From Bacteroidaceae bacterium (GTDB taxonomy: Bacteria > Bacteroidota > Bacteroidia > Bacteroidales > Bacteroidaceae): a stretch of 64,000 bases of DNA. The stretch is taken from positions 1-64,000 of the forward strand of contig JAEESE010000011.1 in the NCBI GenBank assembly GCA_016286165.1, written 5' to 3'. Under the pieces are notes generated by a model. That model did not search any database. It was given only the letters and a program-made list of their open reading frames with translations, and was not told where the DNA came from. A program made the translations under genes and the position numbers. Positions 9,844-18,800 of this stretch are shown piece after piece. Each line of letters begins with the position of its first letter. The first letter of the stretch is position 1.

Positions 9844-12483
9844 ATGACGTTTGAAAAATTTACAATTAAGGCCCAGGAGGCCATTCAGGAGGCTGTGCGT
9901 CAGGCTGAGAGCCGACGGCAGCAGGCCATAGAGCCAGAGCATCTGCTCGCGGCTCTGTTGAAGACTGGCGAACAGGTTGTGCAGTTCTTGCTGCGTAAGT
10001 TGGCTGTCAACGAACAGGCTGTTAGTCAGGCACTTGAGGCTCAACTGCAGAGCCTGCCGCGCGTTGAGGGTGGCGAACCCTACCTCGCGCGTGAAACAAA
10101 TAATGTACTCGTGCGTGCGGAAGAACTTGCGGGCAAGCAGGGCGATGAGTTCGTAAGCTTGGAGATACTGCTGCTCGCCCTCGTGGGCGTCAACAGCACT
10201 GCCGCCAAGATTCTAAAGGATGCAGGCGTCACGGAGAAAGAACTGGCAGCTGCCATCCGTGAGTTGCGCGGTGGACAGCAGGTGAAGTCGCAGTCGAGCG
10301 AGGAGACTTACCAAAGCCTCTCGAAATATGCGCGCAATTTGATAGAGGAAGCGCGCGCAGGCAAGCTCGACCCTGTCATAGGGCGTGACGACGAGATACG
10401 TCGCGTGCTGCAAATCCTTTCGCGCCGTACTAAAAACAATCCTATCCTCATCGGCGAGCCGGGTACCGGTAAAACCGCTATTGTCGAGGGACTGGCTCAT
10501 CGAATCCTGCGTGGCGACGTGCCTGAGAACCTGCGCGAGAAACAACTGTTCTCGCTCGACATGGGTGCGTTGATAGCCGGCGCTAAGTACAAGGGCGAGT
10601 TCGAGGAGCGACTGAAGAGCGTCATCAACGAGGTGGTCAAGGCCGATGGGCGTATCATCCTCTTTATCGATGAAATTCACACGCTCGTCGGGGCCGGCAA
10701 GAGCGAAGGCGCTATGGACGCTGCAAACATCCTTAAGCCTGCCTTGGCGCGTGGCGAGCTGCGTGCCATCGGTGCCACCACATTGGATGAGTACCAGAAA
10801 TACTTCGAGAAGGACAAGGCCTTGGAGCGCCGCTTCCAAAGCGTGATGGTAGATGAGCCCGGCACGTTGGAAAGTATCTCCATCCTTCGTGGCCTGAAGG
10901 AGCGCTACGAGAATCATCACCGTGTGCGTATTCAGGACGATGCCATCATCGCCGCCGTGGAGCTCTCGCATCGTTACATCACAGACCGTTTCCTCCCAGA
11001 CAAGGCCATTGACCTGATGGACGAGGCCGCCGCCAAGCTGCGTATGGAGCGCGATAGCGTGCCTGAGGAACTGGACGAGAAGTCGCGTCGTCTGAAGCAG
11101 TTGGAGATTGAGCGCGAGGCTATCAAGCGTGAAGGCGACAGCGCTAAACTGGATAAGCTCAACAAGGAGATTAGCGATTTGCAGGAGGAGGTGAACGCCT
11201 TCAACGCTAAGTGGGAAGGCGAGAAGGCCCTGCTCTCCAAGATTCAGCAGAATAAGCAGCAGATTGAACAGCTGAAGTTCGAGGCCGACCGTGCTGAACG
11301 CGAGGGCGACTATGGCCGAGTAGCCGAGATACGCTACGGCAGCCTGCAGGCACTTGAAGCTGAGATTCAGAAGATACAGGAGCAATTGCGCTCTGCCCAA
11401 GGCACCGAGGCGATGGTCAAGGAAGAAGTCACTGCCGACGACATCGCCGAGGTCGTCAGCCGCTGGACTGGCATTCCTGTGGCTAAGATGCTGACCTCCG
11501 AGCGTGAGAAACTGCTGCACCTCGAGGAGGAATTGCACAAGCGTGTGATCGGGCAGGACGAAGCCATTCGCGCAGTGGCTGATGCCGTACGCCGCTCGCG
11601 TGCAGGTCTGCAAGACCCGAAACGGCCTATCGGTTCGTTCATATTCCTTGGCACCACAGGCGTCGGCAAGACCGAACTGGCAAAAGCCCTGGCAGAGTTC
11701 CTCTTCGATGATGAGAGCATGATGACGCGTATAGATATGAGTGAGTATCAGGAGAAACACACCGTCAGCCGACTCATAGGCGCACCTCCGGGATATATCG
11801 GTTATGAGGAAGGCGGTCAGCTCACCGAAGCCGTGCGGCGCAAGCCATACTCCGTGGTACTCTTCGACGAGATTGAGAAGGCGCACCCCGATGTGTTCAA
11901 CACCCTTCTGCAGGTCCTCGACGACGGCCGTCTCACCGACAACAAGGGCCGCACCGTCAACTTCAAGAACACCATCATCATCCTCACGTCAAACTTGGGC
12001 AGCGATTACATTAGGGAGAAACTGGCCCCCCTTAGCCCCCCGGAGAGGGGCGATGAGAGGACTGCAATTCCCCCCACCGGTGGTCTGCGAGAGAAGGTAC
12101 TTGAAGAGGTGAAAGCCCATGTCCTCGACATGCTCAAGCGCACCATACGCCCTGAGTTCCTCAACCGTATTGACGAGACCATTATGTTTGAGCCGCTCAC
12201 ACAGAGCGAGATACGACAAGTGGTGCAGCTGCAGGTGACGGGCGTGCAGAAGATGCTTGGCGAGAATGGTATCACCCTCTCGCTTACCGATGCCGCCATC
12301 GACCTGCTCACTCGCGAGGGCTACGACCCCGAGTTCGGAGCACGGCCTGTGAAGCGCGCCATCCAGCGTCTGCTTTTGAACGACCTCTCGAAGGCCATCC
12401 TCGCTGGCACCGTCAGTCGCGACCACGAGATTCTCGTCGATGTCGAAGGCGACCATCTCACCTTTGGCACCTCGAAATCGTAA
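9844..12483 (+). CDS. clpB: ATP-dependent disaggregase ClpB with an in-frame Pro-rich insertion
   Basis: Hexameric AAA+ chaperone that rescues aggregated proteins with DnaK. In order: the Clp N domain (1-150), NBD1 with Walker A '[13 protein letters not shown]' (about 211) and '[13 protein letters not shown]', the coiled-coil middle domain (about 400-530), NBD2 with '[16 protein letters not shown]' (about 605) and '[12 protein letters not shown]', and the C-terminal D2-small domain. Length is 879 aa against about 860 usual. The excess is explained by residues about 728-747 ('[20 protein letters not shown]'), placed right after the sensor-1 'TSNLGSDYI' where relatives have a short link. The DNA there is C/G-run rich, unlike its surroundings, and resembles the intergenic C-run repeat at the right edge of the window. 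Confidence 0.97.
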   Translation: MTFEKFTIKAQEAIQEAVRQAESRRQQAIEPEHLLAALLKTGEQVVQFLLRKLAVNEQAVSQALEAQLQSLPRVEGGEPYLARETNNVLVRAEELAGKQGDEFVSLEILLLALVGVNSTAAKILKDAGVTEKELAAAIRELRGGQQVKSQSSEETYQSLSKYARNLIEEARAGKLDPVIGRDDEIRRVLQILSRRTKNNPILIGEPGTGKTAIVEGLAHRILRGDVPENLREKQLFSLDMGALIAGAKYKGEFEERLKSVINEVVKADGRIILFIDEIHTLVGAGKSEGAMDAANILKPALARGELRAIGATTLDEYQKYFEKDKALERRFQSVMVDEPGTLESISILRGLKERYENHHRVRIQDDAIIAAVELSHRYITDRFLPDKAIDLMDEAAAKLRMERDSVPEELDEKSRRLKQLEIEREAIKREGDSAKLDKLNKEISDLQEEVNAFNAKWEGEKALLSKIQQNKQQIEQLKFEADRAEREGDYGRVAEIRYGSLQALEAEIQKIQEQLRSAQGTEAMVKEEVTADDIAEVVSRWTGIPVAKMLTSEREKLLHLEEELHKRVIGQDEAIRAVADAVRRSRAGLQDPKRPIGSFIFLGTTGVGKTELAKALAEFLFDDESMMTRIDMSEYQEKHTVSRLIGAPPGYIGYEEGGQLTEAVRRKPYSVVLFDEIEKAHPDVFNTLLQVLDDGRLTDNKGRTVNFKNTIIILTSNLGSDYIREKLAPLSPPERGDERTAIPPTGGLREKVLEEVKAHVLDMLKRTIRPEFLNRIDETIMFEPLTQSEIRQVVQLQVTGVQKMLGENGITLSLTDAAIDLLTREGYDPEFGARPVKRAIQRLLLNDLSKAILAGTVSRDHEILVDVEGDHLTFGTSKS
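12023..12084 (+). repeat. In-frame C-rich repeat insertion in clpB
   Basis: The stretch starting GGCCCCCCTTAGCCCCCC, followed by GGAGAGGGG and CCCCCCACCGGTGGT, breaks the clpB coding style. It starts with the same GGCCCCCCT as the intergenic sequence after fucI (63965). It reads through in frame as a Pro/Gly-rich loop of about 20 residues. Confidence 0.6.
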
Positions 12484-12525
12484 CGTCTCAACATCGTAGC
12501 TCTTTAGTTCCGTAACCACATAATT

Positions 12526-12599
12526 CCGCGAAATCCATCGTTGCAAAGACAAGGATAACAGTCCTTTCTCATAAAACAACGATGGATTTTGCGGTTTTT
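12526..12599 (+). terminator. Long-stem terminator of clpB
   Basis: Arms CCGCGAAATCCATCGTTG and CAACGATGGATTTTGCGG (one mismatch) enclose a 33-nt loop and are followed by TTTTT. It lies 43 bp after the clpB stop. Confidence 0.75.
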
Positions 12600-12634
12600 G
12601 CGGTTTAATATGTCGATGTGTCGAGAATAATGAT

Positions 12635-12642
12635 TATCTTTG
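12635..12642 (+). promoter_or_regulatory. -7 element TATCTTTG of the holB-ricT-gldH operon
   Basis: TATCTTTG 45 nt before the holB start and after the clpB terminator. The -33 region is poor. Confidence 0.6.
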
Positions 12643-12686
12643 CAGGCAAATATCTAATGAAACAAGGAAACTAAACCTCACGATTC

Positions 12687-13733
12687 ATGTTGCGCGATGC
12701 ACTCATAGGACAGACTGCCGTATGGCAACGATTGCTTGCCGACCTCGAGGCCAATCGTGTGCCGCACGCCCTTATGTTCTGTGGCCCTGCCGGTTCCGGC
12801 AAGTTGGCTTTGGCCTTGGCTTTTGCCGAGGCGCTGCTTTGCCAGCACCCTAACGAGGGCGGCGAGGCTTGCGGCCAGTGCGTATCGTGCAAGATGGCGG
12901 CCAAGCTCGAGCATCCCGACCTCCATTTCACGTTCCCCTTTGTGAAAGGTCAGCGCATCAAGAATGCCGAGGATTCCATTTCAGACCATTATATCAAGGA
13001 ATGGCGCTCGCGCCTGCTGCAAAGCCCGTACTTCGACATCAACGACTGGCTCGAGGATATCGATGCCGGCAACTCGCAGGCTACCTACTATGTTGCTGAG
13101 GCGGACAACATTCAGCGCAAGCTGGCGCTCAAGAGCAACCAGGGCGGGCGCAAGGTGATGATAGTGTGGCTGCCCGAGAAGATGAACCAGGAGACCGCCA
13201 ACAAACTGCTGAAGATATTCGAGGAGCCGCCTGCCGGCACACATTTCCTGATGGTGTCCGAAGAACCCGACTTGGTGCTGGGCACCATCTTGAGCCGCAC
13301 CCAGCGCATCCTGCTGCCGCCGCTCAGCCGCGAGGAGTACAATCTGGCTCATCCTCAGCGCGACGAGCGTCTGTTCCTCGACATGTTCATCAAGCTCATG
13401 CGCCTCGGCTATCAGCGCAAGGTGAAGGACCTGCGCGAATGGGCTGACCAGCTTGCCGGCATGGGGCGCGAACAGCAGAAGAGCTTCCTGCAGTTCTGCC
13501 AGCGGCAGGTGCGCGAGAACTTCGTATATAATTTCCGTCTCAGCCAGCTCAACGACCAAACCGCCGACGAGGCAGCCTTTAGCCACAACTTCGCCCGCTT
13601 CGTCAATGAGCGCAATGTCATAGCACTTACCGACGAGCTTGCCAAAGCCGAAGAGGACATATCCCGCAACGTCAGCGCACGAATGGTGTTCTTCGACTTG
13701 GCCCTGAAGGTCATAGTGCTTTTGATTCAGTGA
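12687..13733 (+). CDS. holB: DNA polymerase III subunit delta'
   Basis: Clamp-loader subunit of the replicative polymerase. The AAA+ N-terminal domain has a Walker-like 'CGPAGSGKLALALAFAEALLC' (about residue 31). The Cys-rich zinc module is 'CGQCVSCK' preceded by 'LLCQH'. 'MNQETANKLLKIFEEPPAGTHFLMVSEEP' is the family signature, with the Ser-Arg-Thr 'LSRTQRI' after it. At 348 aa it is usual for Bacteroidetes, which carry a longer segment between the zinc module and the signature than E. coli does. It is followed by the ricT-like gene (25 bp) and gldH (11 bp), a conserved Bacteroidetes order, so the three are likely one operon. Confidence 0.93.
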   Translation: MLRDALIGQTAVWQRLLADLEANRVPHALMFCGPAGSGKLALALAFAEALLCQHPNEGGEACGQCVSCKMAAKLEHPDLHFTFPFVKGQRIKNAEDSISDHYIKEWRSRLLQSPYFDINDWLEDIDAGNSQATYYVAEADNIQRKLALKSNQGGRKVMIVWLPEKMNQETANKLLKIFEEPPAGTHFLMVSEEPDLVLGTILSRTQRILLPPLSREEYNLAHPQRDERLFLDMFIKLMRLGYQRKVKDLREWADQLAGMGREQQKSFLQFCQRQVRENFVYNFRLSQLNDQTADEAAFSHNFARFVNERNVIALTDELAKAEEDISRNVSARMVFFDLALKVIVLLIQ

Positions 13734-13758
13734 TTACCCCCCCATCATACCTCGTTTA

Positions 13759-14910
13759 ATGAATATGGACGAACAGCAAAATAAAACCACCACCGCTCCC
13801 GCACCCTCCTTCGAAGAGAAGAAGGGCGGGGTAGAGTCGGTCTTCTTCACCGACCGCGGCCTCTCGTACCTCGGCTGTCCGCGACAGAGCTGTCAGCTCA
13901 ACGTGTACGACTACCTTGCCGATATCCCGGGCAACACCGACGTCACCGACCTCGTGGAAGTACAGTTCAAAAATACCCGCAAAGGTTTCTACCACAATTC
14001 CAACCACCTGCCCCTCGAGAAAGGCGACATCGTAGCCGTCGAGGCTTCGCCCGGCCACGATATCGGCACCGTCACGCTCACCGGCAAGCTCGTGTTGCTG
14101 CAGATGAAGCGCACGCCGCCCAAGAGCATGGACGATATAAAGCACGTCTATCGCAAGGCACGCCCGGTGGATATGGAGAAATTCCACGAGGCCAAAGCCC
14201 GCGAGCACGACACCATGATACGTTCGCGTCAGATAGCCAAGGAACTCGGGCTGGAGATGAAAATTGGCGACGTGGAATATCAGGGCGACGGCAATAAAGC
14301 CATCTTCTATTATATCGCCGACGGCCGCGTGGACTTCCGCCAACTCATCAAAGTGCTGGCAGACGTCTTCCATGTGCGCATAGAGATGAAGCAGATAGGT
14401 GCACGTCAGGAGGCAGGCCGCATAGGCGGTTTCGGTCCCTGCGGACGTGAGCTGTGCTGCACCACCTGGATGAAGAACTTCATCAGCGTCAGCACTACCG
14501 CTGCCCGCTTTCAGGACCTCAGCCTTAACCCGCAGAAGCTGGCAGGTCAGTGTGCCAAGCTCAAATGCTGCATGAACTACGAAGCCGACCAGTATGTCGA
14601 AGCCTCACAGCGCCTGCCCAGTCGCGAGGTACAACTCGAGACGCTCGACGGCACCTACTATTTCTTCAAGGCCGACATCCTCAGCGGACTCATCACCTAT
14701 TCCACCGACCGGCGCATGGCGGCTAATCTGGAGACCATCACCGCAGCGCGCGCTCTTCAGGTGATAGCCATGAACAAGGAAGGCCGCAAGCCCGATTCAC
14801 TCAGCGACCAAGCCCCGAAGGTGGAAACCAAGCCCCTCGACCTGGCCACTCAGGACGACCTCACGCGTTTCGACACCGCGCGTCGCAAGAAGAAAAAGAA
14901 AAAGCACTGA
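13759..14910 (+). CDS. PSP1/RicT-family protein
   Basis: PSP1 C-terminal domain protein homologous to Bacillus RicT (YaaT), which acts with RicA/RicF in RNA processing and development; the Bacteroidetes role is not established. The diagnostic block is 'GGFGPCGRELCCTTWM' (about residue 215) followed by 'GQCAKLKCCMNYE' (about 260). Its Cys set can bind an iron-sulfur cluster in RicT. A second Met six bases downstream (13765) is an alternative start. The C terminus ends in a run of lysines, which is probably flexible and nucleic-acid friendly. It sits in the holB operon. Confidence 0.9.
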   Translation: MNMDEQQNKTTTAPAPSFEEKKGGVESVFFTDRGLSYLGCPRQSCQLNVYDYLADIPGNTDVTDLVEVQFKNTRKGFYHNSNHLPLEKGDIVAVEASPGHDIGTVTLTGKLVLLQMKRTPPKSMDDIKHVYRKARPVDMEKFHEAKAREHDTMIRSRQIAKELGLEMKIGDVEYQGDGNKAIFYYIADGRVDFRQLIKVLADVFHVRIEMKQIGARQEAGRIGGFGPCGRELCCTTWMKNFISVSTTAARFQDLSLNPQKLAGQCAKLKCCMNYEADQYVEASQRLPSREVQLETLDGTYYFFKADILSGLITYSTDRRMAANLETITAARALQVIAMNKEGRKPDSLSDQAPKVETKPLDLATQDDLTRFDTARRKKKKKKH

Positions 14911-14921
14911 TTCCCCCACGC

Positions 14922-15422
14922 ATGCGTGTCCGTAGTATTCAAGTCCTGTCAGCGGCCCTTGCCCTCGTGGCAACCGTCGCCTGTGGTGGCCGCAAGCCCA
15001 TGCCTGCGCTCACCTATTATCAGTTTCAGCCTGTCGACCCGCATGCATGGCGGCTGACCGACACCCTGCGTTTTCGTCCCGACACCGCCACCCTTGCCCC
15101 TAATGCCCAGCTCAGCCTGAGCCTCCGCCTCGGGCAGCAGTTTGCCTATCGCGACCTGTGGCTGGTGTGCGAGCAGCGCAGCGACAGCCTTCAACGTCCC
15201 CACCGCGACACCGTTCATTTCATCGTTGCCAATGCCCGCGGTCGTTGGCACACAACCGGCGTCGTACTTCACGAAGCCGAGAAACCCGTTCGCACCGTTA
15301 ATCTCCAAGAACAAGAATCCCCCGAATTCCTCGTCTATCACATTATGAACGAGCAAGAGATAAAAGGGGTTTATGACATAGGACTTCGGCTGGAGCCATC
15401 AGCGTCCAAGGGCAACGAATAG
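14922..15422 (+). CDS. gldH: Gliding-motility-type lipoprotein GldH
   Basis: Lipoprotein of the GldH family, named from Flavobacterium gliding but widespread in non-motile Bacteroidales, where its role is unclear. The signal peptide ends in a lipobox-like 'TVAC' (Cys about 21). The family pattern is visible: 'W...DTLRF' (about 43), 'YRDLWLVC' (about 77), 'RDTVHFIVANARGRW' (about 97) and the C-terminal 'GVYDIGLRLE'. The 166 aa length is normal. Position after holB and the RicT homologue is the conserved location of gldH and supports the call. It marks the end of the operon; a large palindromic repeat follows. Confidence 0.85.
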   Translation: MRVRSIQVLSAALALVATVACGGRKPMPALTYYQFQPVDPHAWRLTDTLRFRPDTATLAPNAQLSLSLRLGQQFAYRDLWLVCEQRSDSLQRPHRDTVHFIVANARGRWHTTGVVLHEAEKPVRTVNLQEQESPEFLVYHIMNEQEIKGVYDIGLRLEPSASKGNE

Positions 15423-15519
15423 GTATTATCCCACTCGCTTCGCGAGCTAACACATTTACAAATTAACACATTAACGTTAAGGTTAAGGTCAACGTCAAAA
15501 ATTGGGCGTAATATAGCAT

Positions 15520-15750
15520 TTGGCACAAAGCCCCAGAGGGGCGTGGGAGTTTAGGCAGGGTGTGGAGTGAGCGAAGCGAACGGAACCCCTGTATCATTTC
15601 AGGAGGTATATAAAGTGCCGTAGGTACGCAGGAGCAAACTCAATTATTCCGTCGTACCTACGGCACTCTATATACTATGCTATAGGAACAGGGGTTCCGC
15701 TACGCTCCACACCCTGTCTAAGTTCCAACCACCCCTACGGGGTTTGCATG
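15520..15750. repeat. Large nested palindromic (MITE-like) repeat
   Basis: Nested inverted repeat. The outer arms run from 'GCCCCAGAGGGGCGTGGG' to 'CCACCCCTACGGGG'. The middle arms are 'CAGGGTGTGGAG..GGAACCCCTGT' (from 15556) and 'ACAGGGGTTCCG..CTCCACACCCTG' (15689-15717). The inner arms are 'AGTGCCGTAGGTACG' (15614) and 'CGTACCTACGGCACT' (15653). No ORF or transposase is present. It fills most of the 419-bp gap between gldH and the M6 protease. The left part (15423-15519) is low-complexity 'TTAACACATTAAC'-type sequence. Confidence 0.7.
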
Positions 15751-15754
15751 TCAA

Positions 15755-15831
15755 CTTCTATATCGAAAAAAATGGCAATAATATAGGAATTGGCCCCAAC
15801 GCCGGGGCACTGCTTGCTGCCCCGTTGGGGC
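15755..15831. repeat. Flanking repeat A, beside the M6 protease stop
   Basis: About 45 bp ('CTATATC.AAAAAAATGG' onward) match repeat B at 20448 in direct orientation. They are followed by a 28-bp core (GGGGCACTGC..CGTTGGGGC) that is the exact reverse complement of the core in B. The core is bounded by GCCCCAACG/CGTTGGGGC and can fold after the minus-strand gene's stop, so it may also act as its terminator. Confidence 0.65.
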
Positions 15832-15841
15832 ACTTTAACCC

Positions 15842-18800
15842 TTATTTCCCAAGTATCACATTCACTAGCGCCGTTACGTCGGCAATGGTGATGCTGCCGT
15901 CTGTGTTGACGTCGGCAGCTTCATGATCATACTGATAAGGTTCGGTGTTGTCCTTGCCCAAGATGATATTCACGAGGGCAGTGACGTCGGCAATGGTGAT
16001 AGAACCATCCTTATTCACATCGCCTGTGACGGTGATAATGGGCGTTACGACCTTGCGGTAGATAGAGGGGTAGGTTGTACCGCTTGTGGTTGAAGGACCT
16101 GTATAACAGGAGAAGAGGGGTGAGCTGTTGCTCTTATTTGGGTTGTAGAGCAGCATGTTGTGATTGAAAGAACCCTGGAACGTGATGGTTGCCGCTCCGT
16201 CGGCTATCTCTATTGTCGCCTCGGCATTGTCGTCGGCAGTTTCCTCTGTCCTTAAATAGTTTTTTTCGCTGCTGGCGGCATAAAGATAGCCGTTGCCTAC
16301 GTTGAAGAGGAAGTTGGTGCCGTTCTGTTCGAGCGTAATTATCTGAACATCGGCACCCGGTGTCAGCGTGCCGTCGGCGTTGACTGTTACCTCGGCTGCC
16401 GCGCGGTTGTTGGTGTTCTGTGCGGTGCCTAAGGCCAACTGCACCTCATCGTTGACGTAAGCTATCAGCACCTCATCGCCATCGGCGAGGGTGGCGGCGT
16501 CTGCAACGAGCTCGTAGCGGTCGCTGTCAACGATGGGCGTTGTGCCTTCGGGGCGGCTGAGGCTGATGAGGTAGTTGTTCGACGAGAACTCGCGGGTGGT
16601 TTGATGATAGAGTGTGAGAATGCCGTAAACGACCACCGTGTCTCCAACCTGCAGCTGATCTGTTGCCGTGAACGAAGCATGATTCAGATACTTGCCGCGA
16701 TAAACGTAGAGTTGTTCGTCGGCGGTGCCATCGTCGGAGATATGATACGTGGCGTTGCCGTATTCTGTGCTAATCTCGGTGATGTTGGAAACGATGCCCT
16801 TGACATATACTGAGTCGGAAGGCAGCTCATCGTTGTCGAACAGTTCCAACGCCTCTGCCACGGTGTAGGGATTGTCGGCAGAGTTCTCGTCGCCGGTGGC
16901 TTCGGCCTTCACGGTGAGGGTATATGCAGCGGAACCGCTGTTGTATTCGTCGTTGCCGGCGAAGGTGGCTGTGATGGTGGTGGTGCCGGTAGCTGCTATC
17001 GTCACCTCACCTGTTGCGGCGTCAACAGTAGCCACCGAGGGCTTGCTGCTGGTATAGGTCACTGCGAGACCTTCGGGTGTTGTGGTGAGCGTGGGCTCCG
17101 TGAACTCCTCGCCCAGAGTCACCGTTGCCGTTGCAGGGCTGAATGCAAGGGTGACGTCCTGCTTCACTACGCCGTCGGTCTTGCGGTAGATTTGCGGAAG
17201 AGTTTTGACGGGAGAGCCCTCAGCATAGCATGAGAAGATGGGGTCTTGACTATTGACATTATAACGGAGATGATTGCGAGAGTTTGAGCCTTGGAATACT
17301 ATGGTGGCATCACCATTGCTGGCTATAGTAATATTTGCCTCGGCATTGGCGTCGGCTTCGTTTTCTACTTTTAAATGGTTGGCAGTACTGCTGGCCGCAT
17401 AGAGATAGCCGTTGCTGATTTTGAGCAGGAAGTAGTTGCCGCTTTCTTCCAGAGTGACGACTTTGGCATCGTCGCCGGGAGTGAGGGTGCCGTCGCTGTT
17501 GAGCGTAACCTCAACGGCCGAACGGTTATTCCCTGCTGATCCGTGTGCAGCACCTAACGCCCTGTGTACATCTCCATTAACGTAAGCAATCAGCACCTCG
17601 TCGCCAGCAGCCAGCGTAGAGGCATCGGTTACCATTTCATATCGGTCGCCCTCGCCGCCCGTTTCGCCGCCATCCTCGGTGGCTGTGGCTGTGAGAGTCA
17701 CCGTAGCCGTTTCGGCGCCAGTGCTTGTCAGCGTCACGGTGCCGGTGAAGGTGCCGGCGGCCGTCGGGGTGAAGGTCACCTGCACGGTGGCTTCCTGATG
17801 CGATTTGTCGATTGTTGTTGCAGACAGGCTGAATACGTCGTCGGCATCGGTCAGCGTCAGGGTGATATCCTCGGTCAGGTTCTCGCTCAGCACGTTCAGG
17901 TCCACGGTCTGCTGGGCTCCCACCTTGGCGGTGAAGTTCAATGTCTCGTCTGCCACGATGACGGGTGTGGGCTGCGAAGGTGTGGCGCTGCTGTCCTCGA
18001 TGTAGAGGTTGGCCTGTATCATCGCTGTCGTGGGGTTGCTGGTATATGTGGTGAAACGCGGACTGCTGACATTGTAGAGTATGGTGCCGTAGTCGCCGAA
18101 GGTCATCGTGACGCCGGCAGTGCCGTCGTTGAGCGACCACGCCTGCTCTTCGCTGTCGTAGGCCACTTTCTTGGCTGCCGTGGCATAGAGATATTCTTCG
18201 GTATCCTCGTTCATGAAGGTCCAACCGTCGTCGGTCTGCTCCAGCACAAACACCGCTACGCCGCTGCCTATGGTGATGACATCGTTGTCGACGACGACCG
18301 TCTCTGAACTCATGATATTCTTGCTGATGGAACCCGCTGCCCTCGCCTTGCTGCCGCAGGCAATGATATAGCGCATGCCGGGCTCAAGGTCGTCTGTCGA
18401 CTCCACGAGCCTGAATGTCGTAGTGTTCGGGTCGCTCGTGCTGGCGCCGATGGTATACTTGGCGCTGGCTACCTTGCTCTCCTCACCGTCGGCCACGGCC
18501 ATGGCCTTCACCACGGTTGTCTCGCTGATGGTGATGGGGGCTGTGAAAACGGTGCTTGATGTTGAGGGCGCTGAGCCGTCGGTGGTGTAGTATATCGTAG
18601 CACCTTCTGTTGCGCAACTGATGCTCACCGTCTGCGCCTCGGCATAGCGGCCGGCCTTGGGCGAGAACGTAGGTGTTGCCACATTACTTGCCGCGCGGAA
18701 CTTGAATGACACGGTGCCGTCGGCATTCTGCGTGATGTTTTCGACTGACGATTCTAAGTAGTTGGTGCCGCCTGCGTTCTTGTTGAAGAGCTTGGCGGCG

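Noticed and set aside
10213-11886. 557-aa antisense ORF across clpB
   Set aside because: Low-complexity Leu/His/Gln-rich mirror of a clear clpB gene; no own domain or start signal.
14922-15422. Evidence for gliding motility
   Set aside because: gldH is widespread in non-gliding Bacteroidales and the rest of the gliding set is not seen.
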